A stretch of 64,000 bases of DNA, from NCBI GenBank assembly GCA_001510575.1, contig LNGK01000002.1, positions 2,468,144 to 2,532,143 on the forward strand, read 5' to 3'. Made by a program: the position numbers and the translations under genes. Shown here piece after piece: positions 10,510-21,832 of the stretch. This DNA is from Knoxdaviesia capensis (lineage: Eukaryota; Ascomycota; Sordariomycetes; Microascales; Gondwanamycetaceae). The notes under the pieces are model-generated. The model did not search any database. It saw only the letters and a list, made by a program, of their open reading frames with translations, and was not told the DNA's origin. The number at the start of each line of letters is the position of its first letter. The first letter of the stretch is position 1.

Positions 10510-11845
10510 ATGGCCGCCTCCACGGGATCGCTCGTCTTCTTCGACATCACCATTGGCGGCACGGCCGTTGGCCGCATCACCATGCGGCTGTACAACGACC
10601 TGGTGCCCAAGACGGCCGAGAACTTCCGCTGCCTGTGCACGGGCGAGAAGGGCATGGGCCACGCCGGCAAGCCGCTGCACTTCAAGGGCTCGCTGTTCCA
10701 CCGCGTGATCAAGCAGTTCATGATCCAGGGCGGCGACTTCACCGCCGGCAACGGCACCGGCGGCGAGTCGATCTACGGCGAGAAGTTCGCCGACGAGGCG
10801 TTCCCGCGCAAGCACGACCGCGCGTTCCTGCTGTCGATGGCCAATGCCGGGCCCAGTAAGTGCAATTCCCCTCTGCTTCCTCTCTCTCCCGCTTGTCCCC
10901 GTGGCCACCCATTAGCACCACGGACAAACGCCCATGCAGCTCGTTTGCCCACCACCACCACCACCACCACTACTACTACTACGCCGCCCACGAAGAGAAA
11001 GCCCAGAGCTAACCACCTTTTGCCTTTCCCTCCCACCCACAGACACCAACGGCTCGCAGTTCTTCATCACCACGCTCGCCGCGCCCCACCTCGACAACAA
11101 GCACGTGGTGTTCGGCGAGGTGGTCGCCGGCAAGTCGGTGGTGCGGCGCATCGAGGCGCTGCCCACCGACCCCAGCGACAAGCCCACGCGCGACGCCGTG
11201 ATCGCCGACTGCGGCGAGCTGCCGGCCGGCACGTCGATCGACAGCGACACGCGCGCAGCGGACCCGTACGGCGACGGCTACGAGGACTTCCCCGAGGACA
11301 ACGACGCCGGCGAGGCCGCCACCGGCGACGACGGCGCCGCTGCGCTGCCCACGCTGTCGGCGGCGACCATCCTCAAGGTCGCGCAGGACTGCAAGGGCTT
11401 CGGCAACGCCGCCCTCAAGGCCGGCGACCTGGCGCGCAGCGTCGACAAGTACCAGAAGGGCCTGCGCTACCTCAACGAGGACCCGGACCTGGACAAGGAG
11501 CCCGAGGCTGTGCGCCGCGACTTCGCCGCTGTGCGCGTCGCGCTGAACAGCAACGCCGCCCTCGTCAGCATCAAGATGGCCGCCTGGGACGACGCCGCCC
11601 GCTACGCCACCAACGCGCTCGCCGTCGCCGGCACCTCGCCGGCCGACCGCGCCAAGGCGCTCTATCGCCGCGGCATCGCGAACGTCAACCTGAAGAACCT
11701 CGAGCTGGCCCTCGCGGATCTCAAGGCCGCCCTGGAGCTCGCGCCCCAGGACGCTGCCATCGTCAGCGAGCACAACGCTGTCAAGCAGCGCCTGGCGGAT
11801 GCCAAGGCCAAGGAGAAGGCTGCGTACAAGAAGTTCTTCGCTTAG
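10510..11845 (+). CDS. CPR6: Cyclophilin-40 type peptidyl-prolyl isomerase with TPR domain
   Basis: This is a peptidyl-prolyl cis-trans isomerase and Hsp90 co-chaperone. Exons are 10510-10855 and 11043-11845, giving 382 aa. The intron (10856-11042, GTAAGT...CAG) falls inside the conserved MANAGPNTNGSQFFIT motif. Residues 1-175 are the cyclophilin domain, with FHRVIKQFMIQGGDF (catalytic Arg) intact. The position that is Trp in cyclophilin A is His here (PHLDNKHVVFG), typical of CyP40 and linked to low cyclosporin affinity. About 225-370 holds TPR repeats (LYRRGIANVNLKNLELALAD is the last), which in the family bind the Hsp90 C-terminal peptide. The start has context AAGATGG and the family N-terminus. 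Codon use is extremely C/G-ending, unlike most neighbours, suggesting high expression. The intron carries a CCA/ACT triplet tract (about 10948-10982). Confidence 0.96.
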
Positions 11846-12648
11846 ATTTCCTCTCCCGCCGGCGTTTCTGTTCTTCCTCCTTCTCGCGACTTTTCTGCTG
11901 CTTTTGCTTGCCTGTTTCCGTTCTTCTTTTCCTGTTTGCACATGGCTCACTCACAAAACAACAAGTAGAATAGTGTTTTCCCCCCCTATTGTGGCGTGGA
12001 GCGACAACATTCACCTCCCTTCAAAAAAGTCACCATGACGCTGAACACGCGTTTCACGATAATGCCATGCTTCTTTCGCCTTTCCGTTTTCCTTTCCCTT
12101 AGCTAGATGAAGACCTAGACACCGAGTAGTTTCGCTCTTCCGAATTGACTTTTCTTCCCAAGACCTACATACACTTCACCAGTTTAGACATGAAACCCGG
12201 ATACCTGTGTAACATCTCCGTGCAAATGAACAGAACCTAAACACGGTGATACCAAGAGGTGAGGAAACGAAGACAATTCAAGAAATCACAGCAGGAGACG
12301 ACACAATGCGGAGAAAGTGCCAATATATATTAAAAAAAAAAGGAAAATAAGTGAAATAGAAAGGTGCCCAAGTTAAACGCGCAATGCTCATCATGCTCAT
12401 GGGGAAATCGTTACCAGCTAATACAGTAAGAAACAAAGAAGAAATCGAAAGGAAAGATGAATGCGCAGCCAACTGGTCTGGAACGGCTGTAAAACGGGGT
12501 ATATGAGAGGGGCCCTCTAAAAGGAGGGTACCGGTGTGGGACATGGAGGAGAATGACTATACGGGGGAATATAACCACGTAATGCCGAGATATGAGAAGG
12601 AGGATTGAAAAACGGGTGGCAGATATATAAGAGGGGAACAGACACAGT
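11846..12648. other. Convergent 3' region CPR6 / RasGAP
   Basis: The 3' ends of two convergent genes meet here. A/T-rich stretches occur near 12320-12360. No coding exon is seen. Confidence 0.6.
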
Positions 12649-15600
12649 CTACGACTTATGCGTCTTCCGCGGCGTCCCCGACCCAGCCCCATCAGGCGAT
12701 TCTCCGCGCCCAATTCGCACCAGCCCAGAAATGAAATTCCGGGGCCGCGAAGCCCGATTCGCCCGCATCGACCCGGCCGACACCACCGAAACCGTGGTAG
12801 TCCCGCCACCGGGCGACGCGCCGCCAGAGTACATCAGCTGCTCCGACACGTGCCGCAGCCCAGACTCCCGCCCGCGCCGACTGCTTCCGCCGTCGGTGCG
12901 CAGCGCCATGGCGGGGCTGCCCACCACGTGCTGGCGGTCGATCGACACGACGATGCCGTCGGCGTCGCTGCCCGACGAGCCGGGCGGGCGCAGCAGGCTG
13001 CTTTCCGAGTCGAGCCACGAGGATGACGGCGTGTTGGCGGACGAGAAGTTGGCCGATTCGAGCAGCGTGGCGGCCTCTATGGCCTCGGAGATCTCGTCGG
13101 GCGTCGCCGCCAGCCCGCTGGGTCCCAGGCCGTCGAGCAGCAGCGGCAGCGCGCTCTTCTCGGCCTTGGCCAGGTAGTCGTCCGACCGCTTCTGTAGCTC
13201 CAGGCACGCATCATTGAACCGCACTAGGTCGCTGTCGATCAGCTGCCGCATGTCGCCCATGGCGATCGGGTTCGCGTCCGTCCACAACTTGACCAGCGCC
13301 GCGACGTTGCGGGGCTGGTCAATCAGGTACGGCAGCGACGGGCAGCCTTCGCGGGCTGCAGGGCGCAGACGGCCCATGATCGTGGTGGGCGTGGTGTACG
13401 GCGCTGGCACGGGGCCCAGCTCGTCTTCGGTCACCGAACACACCTCGTCGATGAATTCTTTGACTGCCTGGCGCTGCAGACCCAGAAACTTGTTCATCGG
13501 CTCCATCCACGACTCCTTCTGGCCGAACATGGTGAGGTTGGCAAGCACCTGCAGGGTCTTGGCGATGAGGGTCAAGGTTCGCTGCGCACGCGAGTTGGGG
13601 AAATCCCGCAGGAGACCGAACAACTTGGGGCTGAGCATAGACGGGCAGATGAAGCGGAGAAACAAAAACCCCGAAACGCTAGTATACCGAACTGAGCGGA
13701 GGAAATCGCCGTAGCGGTCCTCGGCCACAGCGCGGATCGACTTCAAAATAAGCCGAAGCTCGACGGGTAGATAGTCAGCCGAGTCGCGGATACATTTCCA
13801 CACCTCGTTGGTGAGCGACGACAATAGGCCCCAGTGGACGTTGAGATCATCCCCGGGCGCCATCTTGCTTGGATCGACCTCGCAGTTCGGGTTCATGTCG
13901 TTGATCTCAACAATCTTGTCCAGCAGCACCTCCTCGAGATACTCGCTCCCCAGCCGCCGGAGATGACACTCTAGCGCCTGCGTGAGCAGTGAGTTCCCAC
14001 GGAACAGGAGGTTGGCTTCCCCGGCCAGCGACTTGCTGATATCCCGGACAAGCTGGCCACGGTCGGTGGTAGACTCAATGGACTCGAACGACCGCAGCCG
14101 GCTGTTGAAGCGGAACTTCTCAACGGCCGCCTCTTTGCCGATGCCGTCAATCTCGTCCTCGATCAGACCGCGGAGCCACTCGCGAGCTCCCCCAGATGCC
14201 TGGAAGATGTTCAGCAGAATCACGGAGATACGCCGCAGATTGGTGGGCAGAACCTCGGCGATCTGGGACGTTAGGCCAGACGAGAACTTGTGGAGCAGGT
14301 CAACTACGGGCTGGTAGTCCTTGGAAGACAGCACTACTAGCTGGTCGTGGCGGATTTTGAGGAACATGGTCCCGATCTGCTGCTTGCGCTCGTCCAGAAT
14401 GGGGTGCCACTGCTCGTGGTCTTGGTCGCGGGCTAGTTCACCCAACGCCAAATCAACGATGCCACACGGGACTTCCGGACCCAACCGTTCCGGTTGCTGA
14501 TGCGAGTGGTGATGGTGGAGGCTGTGCTTGGAGGAGCTATGGGGTAAGGGGTCGCGTGCCTTCTTGAGAATGAGAGTCAGAGACGGGGCTGTGGAGGGAA
14601 GATCCTGAAACTCGACATCTTCCCGCCAGAACGGGTTTTTCGTCGACATCTTCGTCATGGTCCGCGCGCGCACTTCCCCGTCGAGGAGAACCTCAGAGAA
14701 GTAGTTGCCAACCAGACTTTGCTCCTGCACGGACGTTGACGGAGACGACGACGAGGAGGTGAAATCCACCGGTGAAGCCCGCGGCTTGATCTTGGCCTCG
14801 GCGACACGCAGGAAAATGCTTCGCTCAATCCGGAAGATAGATTCGACAGCCTCGTCTTCGACCACCATGATCTTGGAGATCTGGCCATCCAGGAGAGGAT
14901 CGTGGTACAGTTCCGGATGAGCAAAGGCCCGCAAGAGCGCAAACCACGCCTCACAGTGCACACGAGTCTCCAGATCAAGGTAGATCGGTCGACACAAGCT
15001 TAGTTGCGTGGCAGCCTCGGAGTATATGGGGAAGATGGCTACGCAGTGCTGCGCCTCCAAGACCGTCCGGTCCAGCTGCTGGACAGCGCGGCGTGACAGC
15101 TGGCTCAGGTCGACCACCGCAAGCAGCGAGGCATCGGTCTCGCTCTGGAGCTTCATCTCGCCGTTATCTTGCAGAATACACGAGACGCGTTTCCACGACT
15201 TTCCAGCAGCCGATCTGAGATCGGTAGCCGACGGGCGTTTGCTAAATGGAGCAGGGGTGGCCGACGAGGAAGAGGGAGAAGAAGCCGAGCCCGGACGGTT
15301 CCACAGCATGACTTTACCAATTTTGATAATGCTGGAAGGACACTTGCCCATGGAGAGCGGAGAGCCGCTGCGGGGGATATCGGGGTGTGAGGCAGAAGAG
15401 GGACTGATAGACCCGCTACTTCCAAGCTTGGGTTGGGAGGAGCTCATCTGCTGCCAGCCGAGGAGTGCGGCCAGCCACAAGTCGTATTCATCGTCCAGGA
15501 GGGGGCGGACGAGAAGCTCAAGCTGGGGCGTCTCAGACTGAATCTGGAGGGCCTTGCTGGGAGGGTCGAAGAGTTCAACTGGAAGCACGCGGGAAGATTT

Positions 15601-16932
15601 GAGGTCTGGTATCAAGGTGGAGTGGAACGGCCCCTCGGACTCCAGTAGTAGACTCCCACGCTCCATGTCGATGAAGAGGGTGCCACTGGACCAAGCTCCT
15701 CCCACATCCAGCCGGTATTCCACGGCGCCACGCATGCGGCCACACAGAGAGCGAATCAAATGCACCATCTTGTTTGCGTTGTCGGTAGGGATCGGATACG
15801 GCAGCGAGTCGACGGCTGGGACAAACTGCTGGATCTGGGGAGAAGTCGGACGGGATGAGTGCCGCTTGACCAGACGTTTCGACGAGCCCTTCTTCTCCTT
15901 TGCATGCGGCGAGGCCGATGCCGAGGAAATCGACGGATAGCCAGGGTTGTCGAGGGATGAGATGAGGAAGCGCGGGTCGTCCATAAACGACTGTGAGGTG
16001 GTGGTCGAGGACGAAAACGAGCCGACTCGCTGGCGGGTCTCGGTGGTCATAGAGACCGGTGGGTGGTTATGGCGGACAGGGCCATCCATGGTGAAAGTTC
16101 GCTGGCGCAATGAAGCATTCCGCGGCGGGGGAGGACTGGTGCCGGCGAGGGTCGAATCGAACGCAGCCGGGGACGACGGATCGTTGAACACTATGCCCTG
16201 CCGCCTGGCGCCGCTGGATGCCGAGATGGCTCGGGGGAGGGTCTGGGCAGCCGAAGAAGAGGAGGACGAAGAGGTGTCGATCGGCCGGGAGAGGGTCTGC
16301 GAAGAGGGGGTCGGGTCGTTGTTGCTCGAGGAGAAGTGAGGTAGGTGTCGGGACAAGGTGTCGGTGATCGAGTCGACGAGGTCGGGAGTAACGGAGCGGA
16401 TGGAAGGATGTTTGGGCTTGTGGTTCGAAGGGGTTCGTAACGGAGGCTGTGATTTGGCCTTGGCCGACGACGACAACGACGGGTGAGGTGATTGGTGGAG
16501 AACGAGGTTCCTCAAGGCTTCTTGCGGGGTCGGGGTGGTCGAGCCGGAGCGATTGACAGAGGACGACCCGTGTGATGTCTGCTTGTTGTAGGCTGAAGGG
16601 GCCTTGTAGGTGGCGGTGACTGTCGAGGAGACGGACGAGGAGGACGACGAGATGGTGGTGGTGAGGGTCGAGGTGGAAGCGAAAGGAGACGACGCCACCA
16701 ACGGAAGGGAAACAGCAGCAGCGGCGGGAGTAGATGTAGTGGCAGCAGAAGAAGCAGCAGCAGAAGTAACAGTAGCAGAAGCAGAAGCAACAGCAGCACC
16801 GTTCCCACCGCTGGTATTGCTACCACTGCCACCAGGCGAATTGGTGGTGGCTTGCATGACTAGGGCATCTGGACGACCGCGATGATCCTGGACTTCAGGC
16901 TGGGGCCTGCCGTCCACTACAGGCGGAGCCAT
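12649..16932 (-). CDS. RasGAP with PH-like and C2 regions (BUD2/CLA2-like)
   Basis: A single uninterrupted exon of 1427 aa. I chose the ATG at 16932 (CGCCATGG context, protein starting MAPPVVDGR); upstream of it the frame offers only a non-ATG codon. Residues 1 to about 370 are a long Ser/Thr/Pro-rich disordered region with a Ser/Ala/Thr homopolymer patch. About 385-500 and 560-680 look like PH-type domains. About 697-870 is C2-like (IFLRVAEAKI ... GTMFLKIRHDQ). About 940-1170 is the RasGAP domain, with LLFRGNSLLT (arginine-finger region) near 977 and FLRFICPSMLSPKLFGLL near 1092. The C-terminus is low-complexity again. GAPs of this kind stimulate GTP hydrolysis by Ras-type GTPases. The C2-RasGAP order and fungal setting suggest the BUD2/CLA2 group acting on Rsr1/Bud1 in polarity, but that assignment is inference. 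Confidence 0.88.
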   Translation of the reverse strand: MAPPVVDGRPQPEVQDHRGRPDALVMQATTNSPGGSGSNTSGGNGAAVASASATVTSAAASSAATTSTPAAAAVSLPLVASSPFASTSTLTTTISSSSSSVSSTVTATYKAPSAYNKQTSHGSSSVNRSGSTTPTPQEALRNLVLHQSPHPSLSSSAKAKSQPPLRTPSNHKPKHPSIRSVTPDLVDSITDTLSRHLPHFSSSNNDPTPSSQTLSRPIDTSSSSSSSAAQTLPRAISASSGARRQGIVFNDPSSPAAFDSTLAGTSPPPPRNASLRQRTFTMDGPVRHNHPPVSMTTETRQRVGSFSSSTTTSQSFMDDPRFLISSLDNPGYPSISSASASPHAKEKKGSSKRLVKRHSSRPTSPQIQQFVPAVDSLPYPIPTDNANKMVHLIRSLCGRMRGAVEYRLDVGGAWSSGTLFIDMERGSLLLESEGPFHSTLIPDLKSSRVLPVELFDPPSKALQIQSETPQLELLVRPLLDDEYDLWLAALLGWQQMSSSQPKLGSSGSISPSSASHPDIPRSGSPLSMGKCPSSIIKIGKVMLWNRPGSASSPSSSSATPAPFSKRPSATDLRSAAGKSWKRVSCILQDNGEMKLQSETDASLLAVVDLSQLSRRAVQQLDRTVLEAQHCVAIFPIYSEAATQLSLCRPIYLDLETRVHCEAWFALLRAFAHPELYHDPLLDGQISKIMVVEDEAVESIFRIERSIFLRVAEAKIKPRASPVDFTSSSSSPSTSVQEQSLVGNYFSEVLLDGEVRARTMTKMSTKNPFWREDVEFQDLPSTAPSLTLILKKARDPLPHSSSKHSLHHHHSHQQPERLGPEVPCGIVDLALGELARDQDHEQWHPILDERKQQIGTMFLKIRHDQLVVLSSKDYQPVVDLLHKFSSGLTSQIAEVLPTNLRRISVILLNIFQASGGAREWLRGLIEDEIDGIGKEAAVEKFRFNSRLRSFESIESTTDRGQLVRDISKSLAGEANLLFRGNSLLTQALECHLRRLGSEYLEEVLLDKIVEINDMNPNCEVDPSKMAPGDDLNVHWGLLSSLTNEVWKCIRDSADYLPVELRLILKSIRAVAEDRYGDFLRSVRYTSVSGFLFLRFICPSMLSPKLFGLLRDFPNSRAQRTLTLIAKTLQVLANLTMFGQKESWMEPMNKFLGLQRQAVKEFIDEVCSVTEDELGPVPAPYTTPTTIMGRLRPAAREGCPSLPYLIDQPRNVAALVKLWTDANPIAMGDMRQLIDSDLVRFNDACLELQKRSDDYLAKAEKSALPLLLDGLGPSGLAATPDEISEAIEAATLLESANFSSANTPSSSWLDSESSLLRPPGSSGSDADGIVVSIDRQHVVGSPAMALRTDGGSSRRGRESGLRHVSEQLMYSGGASPGGGTTTVSVVSAGSMRANRASRPRNFISGLVRIGRGESPDGAGSGTPRKTHKS

Positions 16933-17864
16933 GGCGAGATGGCAAGATGGACGTAACGGCACGGATAGAGGCAAAGATTGGACCAAGACATTTGGCAGCG
17001 AGCCATGCGTGGGTGGGAGGGGGAAAGAGAGAGAGAGTGTGTGTGTGAGTCAAAGTGTCGGATGAGGGTAGGTATATTGTATGTGTTTGTGTGAGGTCAG
17101 CGGTCCGGATCGTTCGTACAGACTGTAGAGATTCTCAGCCGCCGCCCAACTTGCTGTCTTCTATGTCTTGTCTCGCGTCGCTTCTCTATCTTGCGTGTGT
17201 TCGGCTGTGTTCTAGTCGGTCTGGCGTGCGATGTTTTAGATTCCCGGATGCATGTGGTCGGGGTGTTCAGATTGTGTGTCTGGGAGGAAAGGTCGTTCCG
17301 TGGGAGCCGGGCCGACATCCATCCAGCCTTGTGGTGATTGCAGCGAGGGCTATTTTCAGCCACGGATATGTGTACGTGCGTGTGTGTATGTGTCTGTGTG
17401 TCTCCAGAATAAGGATTCCATCCGCCAGCACTGTATGTATCTCGCTGGAGTAATCGTCGCTGGGATTAGTTTCGTCGGATCGCGCGGCTTGGATCCCTAG
17501 AAAAAGAAGAAGAAGAAAAAGGAAGAAAAAAAGAAGAAAATTGTCCAGAGCGGAGAGTCTGCGAGTATATGAGGGGATGCTCTGTGTGTAGGCTGTGGCC
17601 CTTTGTGGGCTCGATGGGGGCTTTTTTGGTCTGGTCTGGGGGTGAAGGTGTGGCCTGGCTATCTTTCTTGGTGATATCCAGCCTATCCCCAATGAACATA
17701 CAGCTTGGGGGATTCTTGCTTATCTCTCCACCTGGTGATGAGGGGAAAGGGGACCGGTTTTTTTTTTTGCCTGGTATGTCTTCAAATGATAGGTGCGGGC
17801 TCAAATATTGGGGCGGTCTGCAGCTGTGCCCGGCCGAGAGATGCAACTTTGGCTGGCCCCGAGA

Positions 17865-17868
<4 letters not shown>

Positions 17869-17899
<31 letters not shown>
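17869..17899. repeat. (AG)n microsatellite
   Basis: About 15 AG units in the presumed RasGAP 5' region (CT on the sense strand). Confidence 0.95.
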
Positions 17900-17901
<2 letters not shown>

Positions 17902-19555
17902 AGGGAGCCACACGAAAGATGAGTCTGAGAGAGTGTGTCTGGAAGTGGAGAGACGTGGTACTCGTACTGTGTGTATGTGGTCGTGGGTTGATTTCGGAAG
18001 AAACGAGAGATGATGGTGGTGATGTTGTGTGGCGGTTATGGTTGCACTGAATATGTATGTAATGGATGGATGTGTAGGTGAGACAACCCGTGGCTGCGGA
18101 GTCACCAAGCAAGGCCAGGGGCAGGAACAATGAAGAAGAAGGAGGAGGAAAGAGTACGAAAGAAGACTTCACCACCCTCTTTTGCATGCAGCTGAAAAAA
18201 GTGGGAAGGAAGAGAGAGCCGAAACGAAACAGGCTGGTCTTATTCTCGGACCCCAAAAAATCGTCGATGTCACCGTAGAGGCGAATTTGTGTCGGGTTGG
18301 TACAAGAAGGAGAGCAAATCTTGGGTCTGGGCAAAGTGCCAAGGCCAGGAACAAAGAACACAGAAGCAGAAACGAGACGACAGCTCTGTTCCTCAAGAAC
18401 AACAGATTAGATTTTTGGGGCCTGTGTCTATCTATATGTGGGGGAGAAAGTGGGCGATTGGATTTAAACGCAGAAGAAGTGCAGTGCTTGCTCGTAGCGA
18501 CGAATTTTGAAGCCCAGATCGAAAAGAACGGGTTGGGATGATCTTGCCTTGTCTGATCCGAGCCGGGGGAAGGAAGAAGGCGAGAATGATTTCTGCTTAA
18601 TAAGGCATCGAGAGCCCACACTGGAAGGGAAGGCCCGGAATCAGGATCTCGAAACGACGAAGAATGGACTCTAGACCTGCTAGTATGCGAACCCGTCCAT
18701 TGATTATCACTCCCCAGAGTGATTCTGTTGAGAACCAGATCGTTGCTTGTTTGCAACCGCACTGATGAAGACTGGGACGGCGGCTGTGTGCCGCAGGTCA
18801 CCCTCAAGTTCCCGCCCCTGAAATGCGCTGGCGGGGCCTAACAGCGCCCTGGACAACAGGGGACTAGGGTCCAGAGGCTTGTTGGGCGGTCATTTACAGT
18901 ACACCACCGGAAGGAGGACTGTACAGTACTGTATATTCACACTGAAGAAAAAGGCGGTCGATGGCGCGGGCTTGGAAGGCCGACCAGCGGCGACTTTTCT
19001 TGCAAGAGCTTCCTTGAACTCTGTATTTCCGCTGTCCACCGCGTTCCGCGTGCTCCAACGAAAGATAACTAAAATAACTAAAATAACAAAAGAGAAAAAA
19101 AATATGACAACTAAGAAAAAAAACAAAAGTAGCCCGTTGTTCCTGGAATGCGGCGGAGAAACACCAAACAAAAAGCAAGATTTCGCCCCCGGTCTCCGGT
19201 TGCCGACGGCTTTCCCCGAAAATGCGAAAAAGGCCGGGCCGCTGGTGCTGCTGCCGTCCCTTAGCAGGCCGCCAGTCTCGTACGAGAACTCTCCTTTCGA
19301 CTAGCTCGGTATACACTTACTTACCTTCCTACACGATATTCTTTTGGTTTTTTTTTTCTTTTTCTCAAGCCACACCAGAGTCAAAAGAAACGAAACATCG
19401 CCGTCCTGCTGGTCTTTTCTTGCCTTTTTATATTGGGTCTCCCCACCGTCACCCGCTACGCCTAGATCCCACCAAACAACGCCGTCTCGCCGCGGGCTTA
19501 AGGGCGGGACCTGCATTGGGGCGGCTGGGTACAGGAAAGATGATAATTTGGGGGG

Positions 19556-19570
19556 CACACACACACGAAC

Positions 19571-19605
<35 letters not shown>

Positions 19606-19625
19606 ACCAAACACACACACACACA
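19556..19625. repeat. Interrupted (CA)n microsatellite
   Basis: CA runs broken twice by the same insert, CGAACCAAA, so the tract itself looks like a duplicated block. Confidence 0.95.
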
Positions 19626-20275
19626 GCTCTTGCATTTAGCACCGTGAAAGTCCGATCTTGACAATTGGTCCCGCCCCTGTCAGGCCAAAACCACTCCAGA
19701 ACCATCTCCAGGGTTCCTCGCCCACGGGTTTCGGTGCAAGGAAGAAGGAAGAGTGGACGACAAACAACTCTCTTTCGTTCGAATTTAAAAAAGCGATAAA
19801 CCTGAAATAACTGTCCGTGGCAGCCCGCCTCCTCGCAGACCTCTCTGACACATGCTTTGTGTCCCGGTGCCGCGCGGGCCCTGGCACGGACATCTCCGGT
19901 GCCTGGCTTTTTTTTTGCCCCGACCATTACCGCCGCTAACTCTTCTCTCGTCCGCTCGCTCGGAATCTCCAAACAGTCCGACTGCCAAAATAAGCCCCGC
20001 CCCCCAACTATAGACGAAAAACCGCCACGTCAATCTTTTCTGCGAAGAAAACATCTTATCACGCGCTCTCCCAATCTACAGGAATTCACGGCCCGGTCAT
20101 CGGGAGCCTGGACCGCAACAGATATCAACGAGAACCTATCTAGATAGGAGAAGCAGAAACCACAACCAAGTATCGTGGCTTGCAGCTTCTGTGTTTCTCC
20201 AGTCATTCCCGGTCAACGTCTTCTTGTGCTTCCTCGTTCCGGCTCTGTCTGGGCCCAGGGCCTCGCCCGACCTGT

Positions 20276-20278
<3 letters not shown>

Positions 20279-20332
<54 letters not shown>
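20279..20332. repeat. (GT)27 microsatellite
   Basis: A perfect GT dinucleotide tract. It is complementary in sense to the (CA)n tract about 650 bp upstream. Confidence 0.95.
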
Positions 20333-20334
<2 letters not shown>

Positions 20335-21832
20335 CTTTTGCTCGGAGCTGCCGCCTCTCCCCCTTTTTTTTTGCTTTCTTTTTTTCTACCTGAGAGTGAA
20401 ACACCGTCTGTTCTATTACCTTCATGTGGCTGGCTGCATGCACGCCGTCAAACTTGAGCAAAAGCAACCACCCGCAAAAAGTCACAGACACGGGACCTCT
20501 GTCGTTCTCCCTTTCTCTTGCTCTTGTCCCACTGCTAGAGCGTGTAAGTAATCAGCAATATATAGCACCAAGCTAGCGGCAAGCCACACAACCCGGCCGC
20601 CTTTGCATACACGTCTGCAGATTCGTGGCTACACCAGTCTCCCATTGTCCAGACTCTCCCTCTCTCCTCGCGGCCCCTGGTCGTCGTCATACCGCGATGG
20701 ATCCCTCTCCCCCAGTGGCTTGTCCCCCAGAGACGAGCGTGTCCCCTTCCTTATCCATACTCACCGGCCGTCTGACTTGTCTGCTGCGTTCTATAAAACA
20801 GACTCCGGATATATCACGACTTTAACAAAGGGTTATCCATGATATACGAACACACCATCAGTAAACAGACTTGCACAGTCTGGAGACCCCCAACACTGGG
20901 CGACATGGGCAGACACATCCCACGCCGGTTTGTTTCAGTTTGATGTCTGCGAATCTGTTTTGATCCGCCCAATGCATGCATGTAATTCGTGCCTCTCCGT
21001 CTCTATCCATCCATCTCTCCGTCGTCTAAATTGCCACCTGAGCCTGTGTGCTCCCAGTCCCACTAAGATAATTCATCATCATGCATGGAAATTGCCGTCC
21101 ACCAATGTAAGCCCAGCCCAGATAAATGAAATCCAAACATCATCAGTTGCTCAGGGGATGGCTAAGTCCCGGTCCCAAGCCTGCGAATCTAATATCCCCG
21201 TACCACGAACTACAGTGTGCTCAAGAGCCAGCTAACCACCTTGCTCGTCACATGTAATTTACTTCACACATACTGAATGAGTCGAGATCAAGAAGAGGAC
21301 GAAAGTAAATTCAATCAATTCTATCCAAGTCTGGAAGCTAAAAATACCGAAGCAATCGGAACCAAAAGGAAAAAGAATTTGGAATCAAGCTAAGTCAAAA
21401 CGTAGCAAACAAACGGTCGTCACCAAAAAGGACTCGAGATAATTGCATCGTTGTCCTGGCGATCTGTGGTATCAAAATCACCCGGTAGCCCGATCCAATA
21501 GGAAAGAGCTACTAGGTGGAATAAAAAGAAGTGAAACGAAGAAAAAGAAAAACAACAAGAAACTCCATGGCCAATAAGTGAACGACAGCGATCGGCCAGC
21601 GCAAGCAAACGGGGAGAAAAGTCAATGTCATAAAGATGCTGGGCAAGAAGAACAAGAAAACGAAGCAATATCGAAGTCGCAGGACCATATATTTCTGTGG
21701 TAACATGGTCAAGCGGAGAAGATGAGAAAAAGGACGAACGAACAAGAGCGAACGAGAAGCTGCGTAGCTGGCACCGGACGATCAACAGAATCGCAAATTG
21801 AACCCGATAGCCCCCCGGGCCCGCAAGACAAC

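Larger units (their letters stand above)
16933..21832. other. 4.9-kb intergenic region with microsatellites
   Basis: Upstream of the RasGAP gene the + strand is purine-rich to about 18600, so the sense strand is pyrimidine-rich, as in a long fungal 5' leader. About 19200-20800 is pyrimidine-rich on + with no gene following it. Homopurine, (AG)n, (CA)n and (GT)n tracts are present. The open frames are short and low-complexity, and I support none. Confidence 0.6.

Noticed and set aside
11009..11950. Long minus-strand frame of 313 codons
   Set aside because: It is the antisense shadow of the GC3-rich CPR6 second exon.
16933..16986. 18-residue N-terminal extension of the RasGAP
   Set aside because: It would start at a TTG codon; the first real ATG with good context is at 16932.
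20175..20551. Valine/cysteine-rich open frames
   Set aside because: They are translations of the (GT)n tract, overlapping in all frames.
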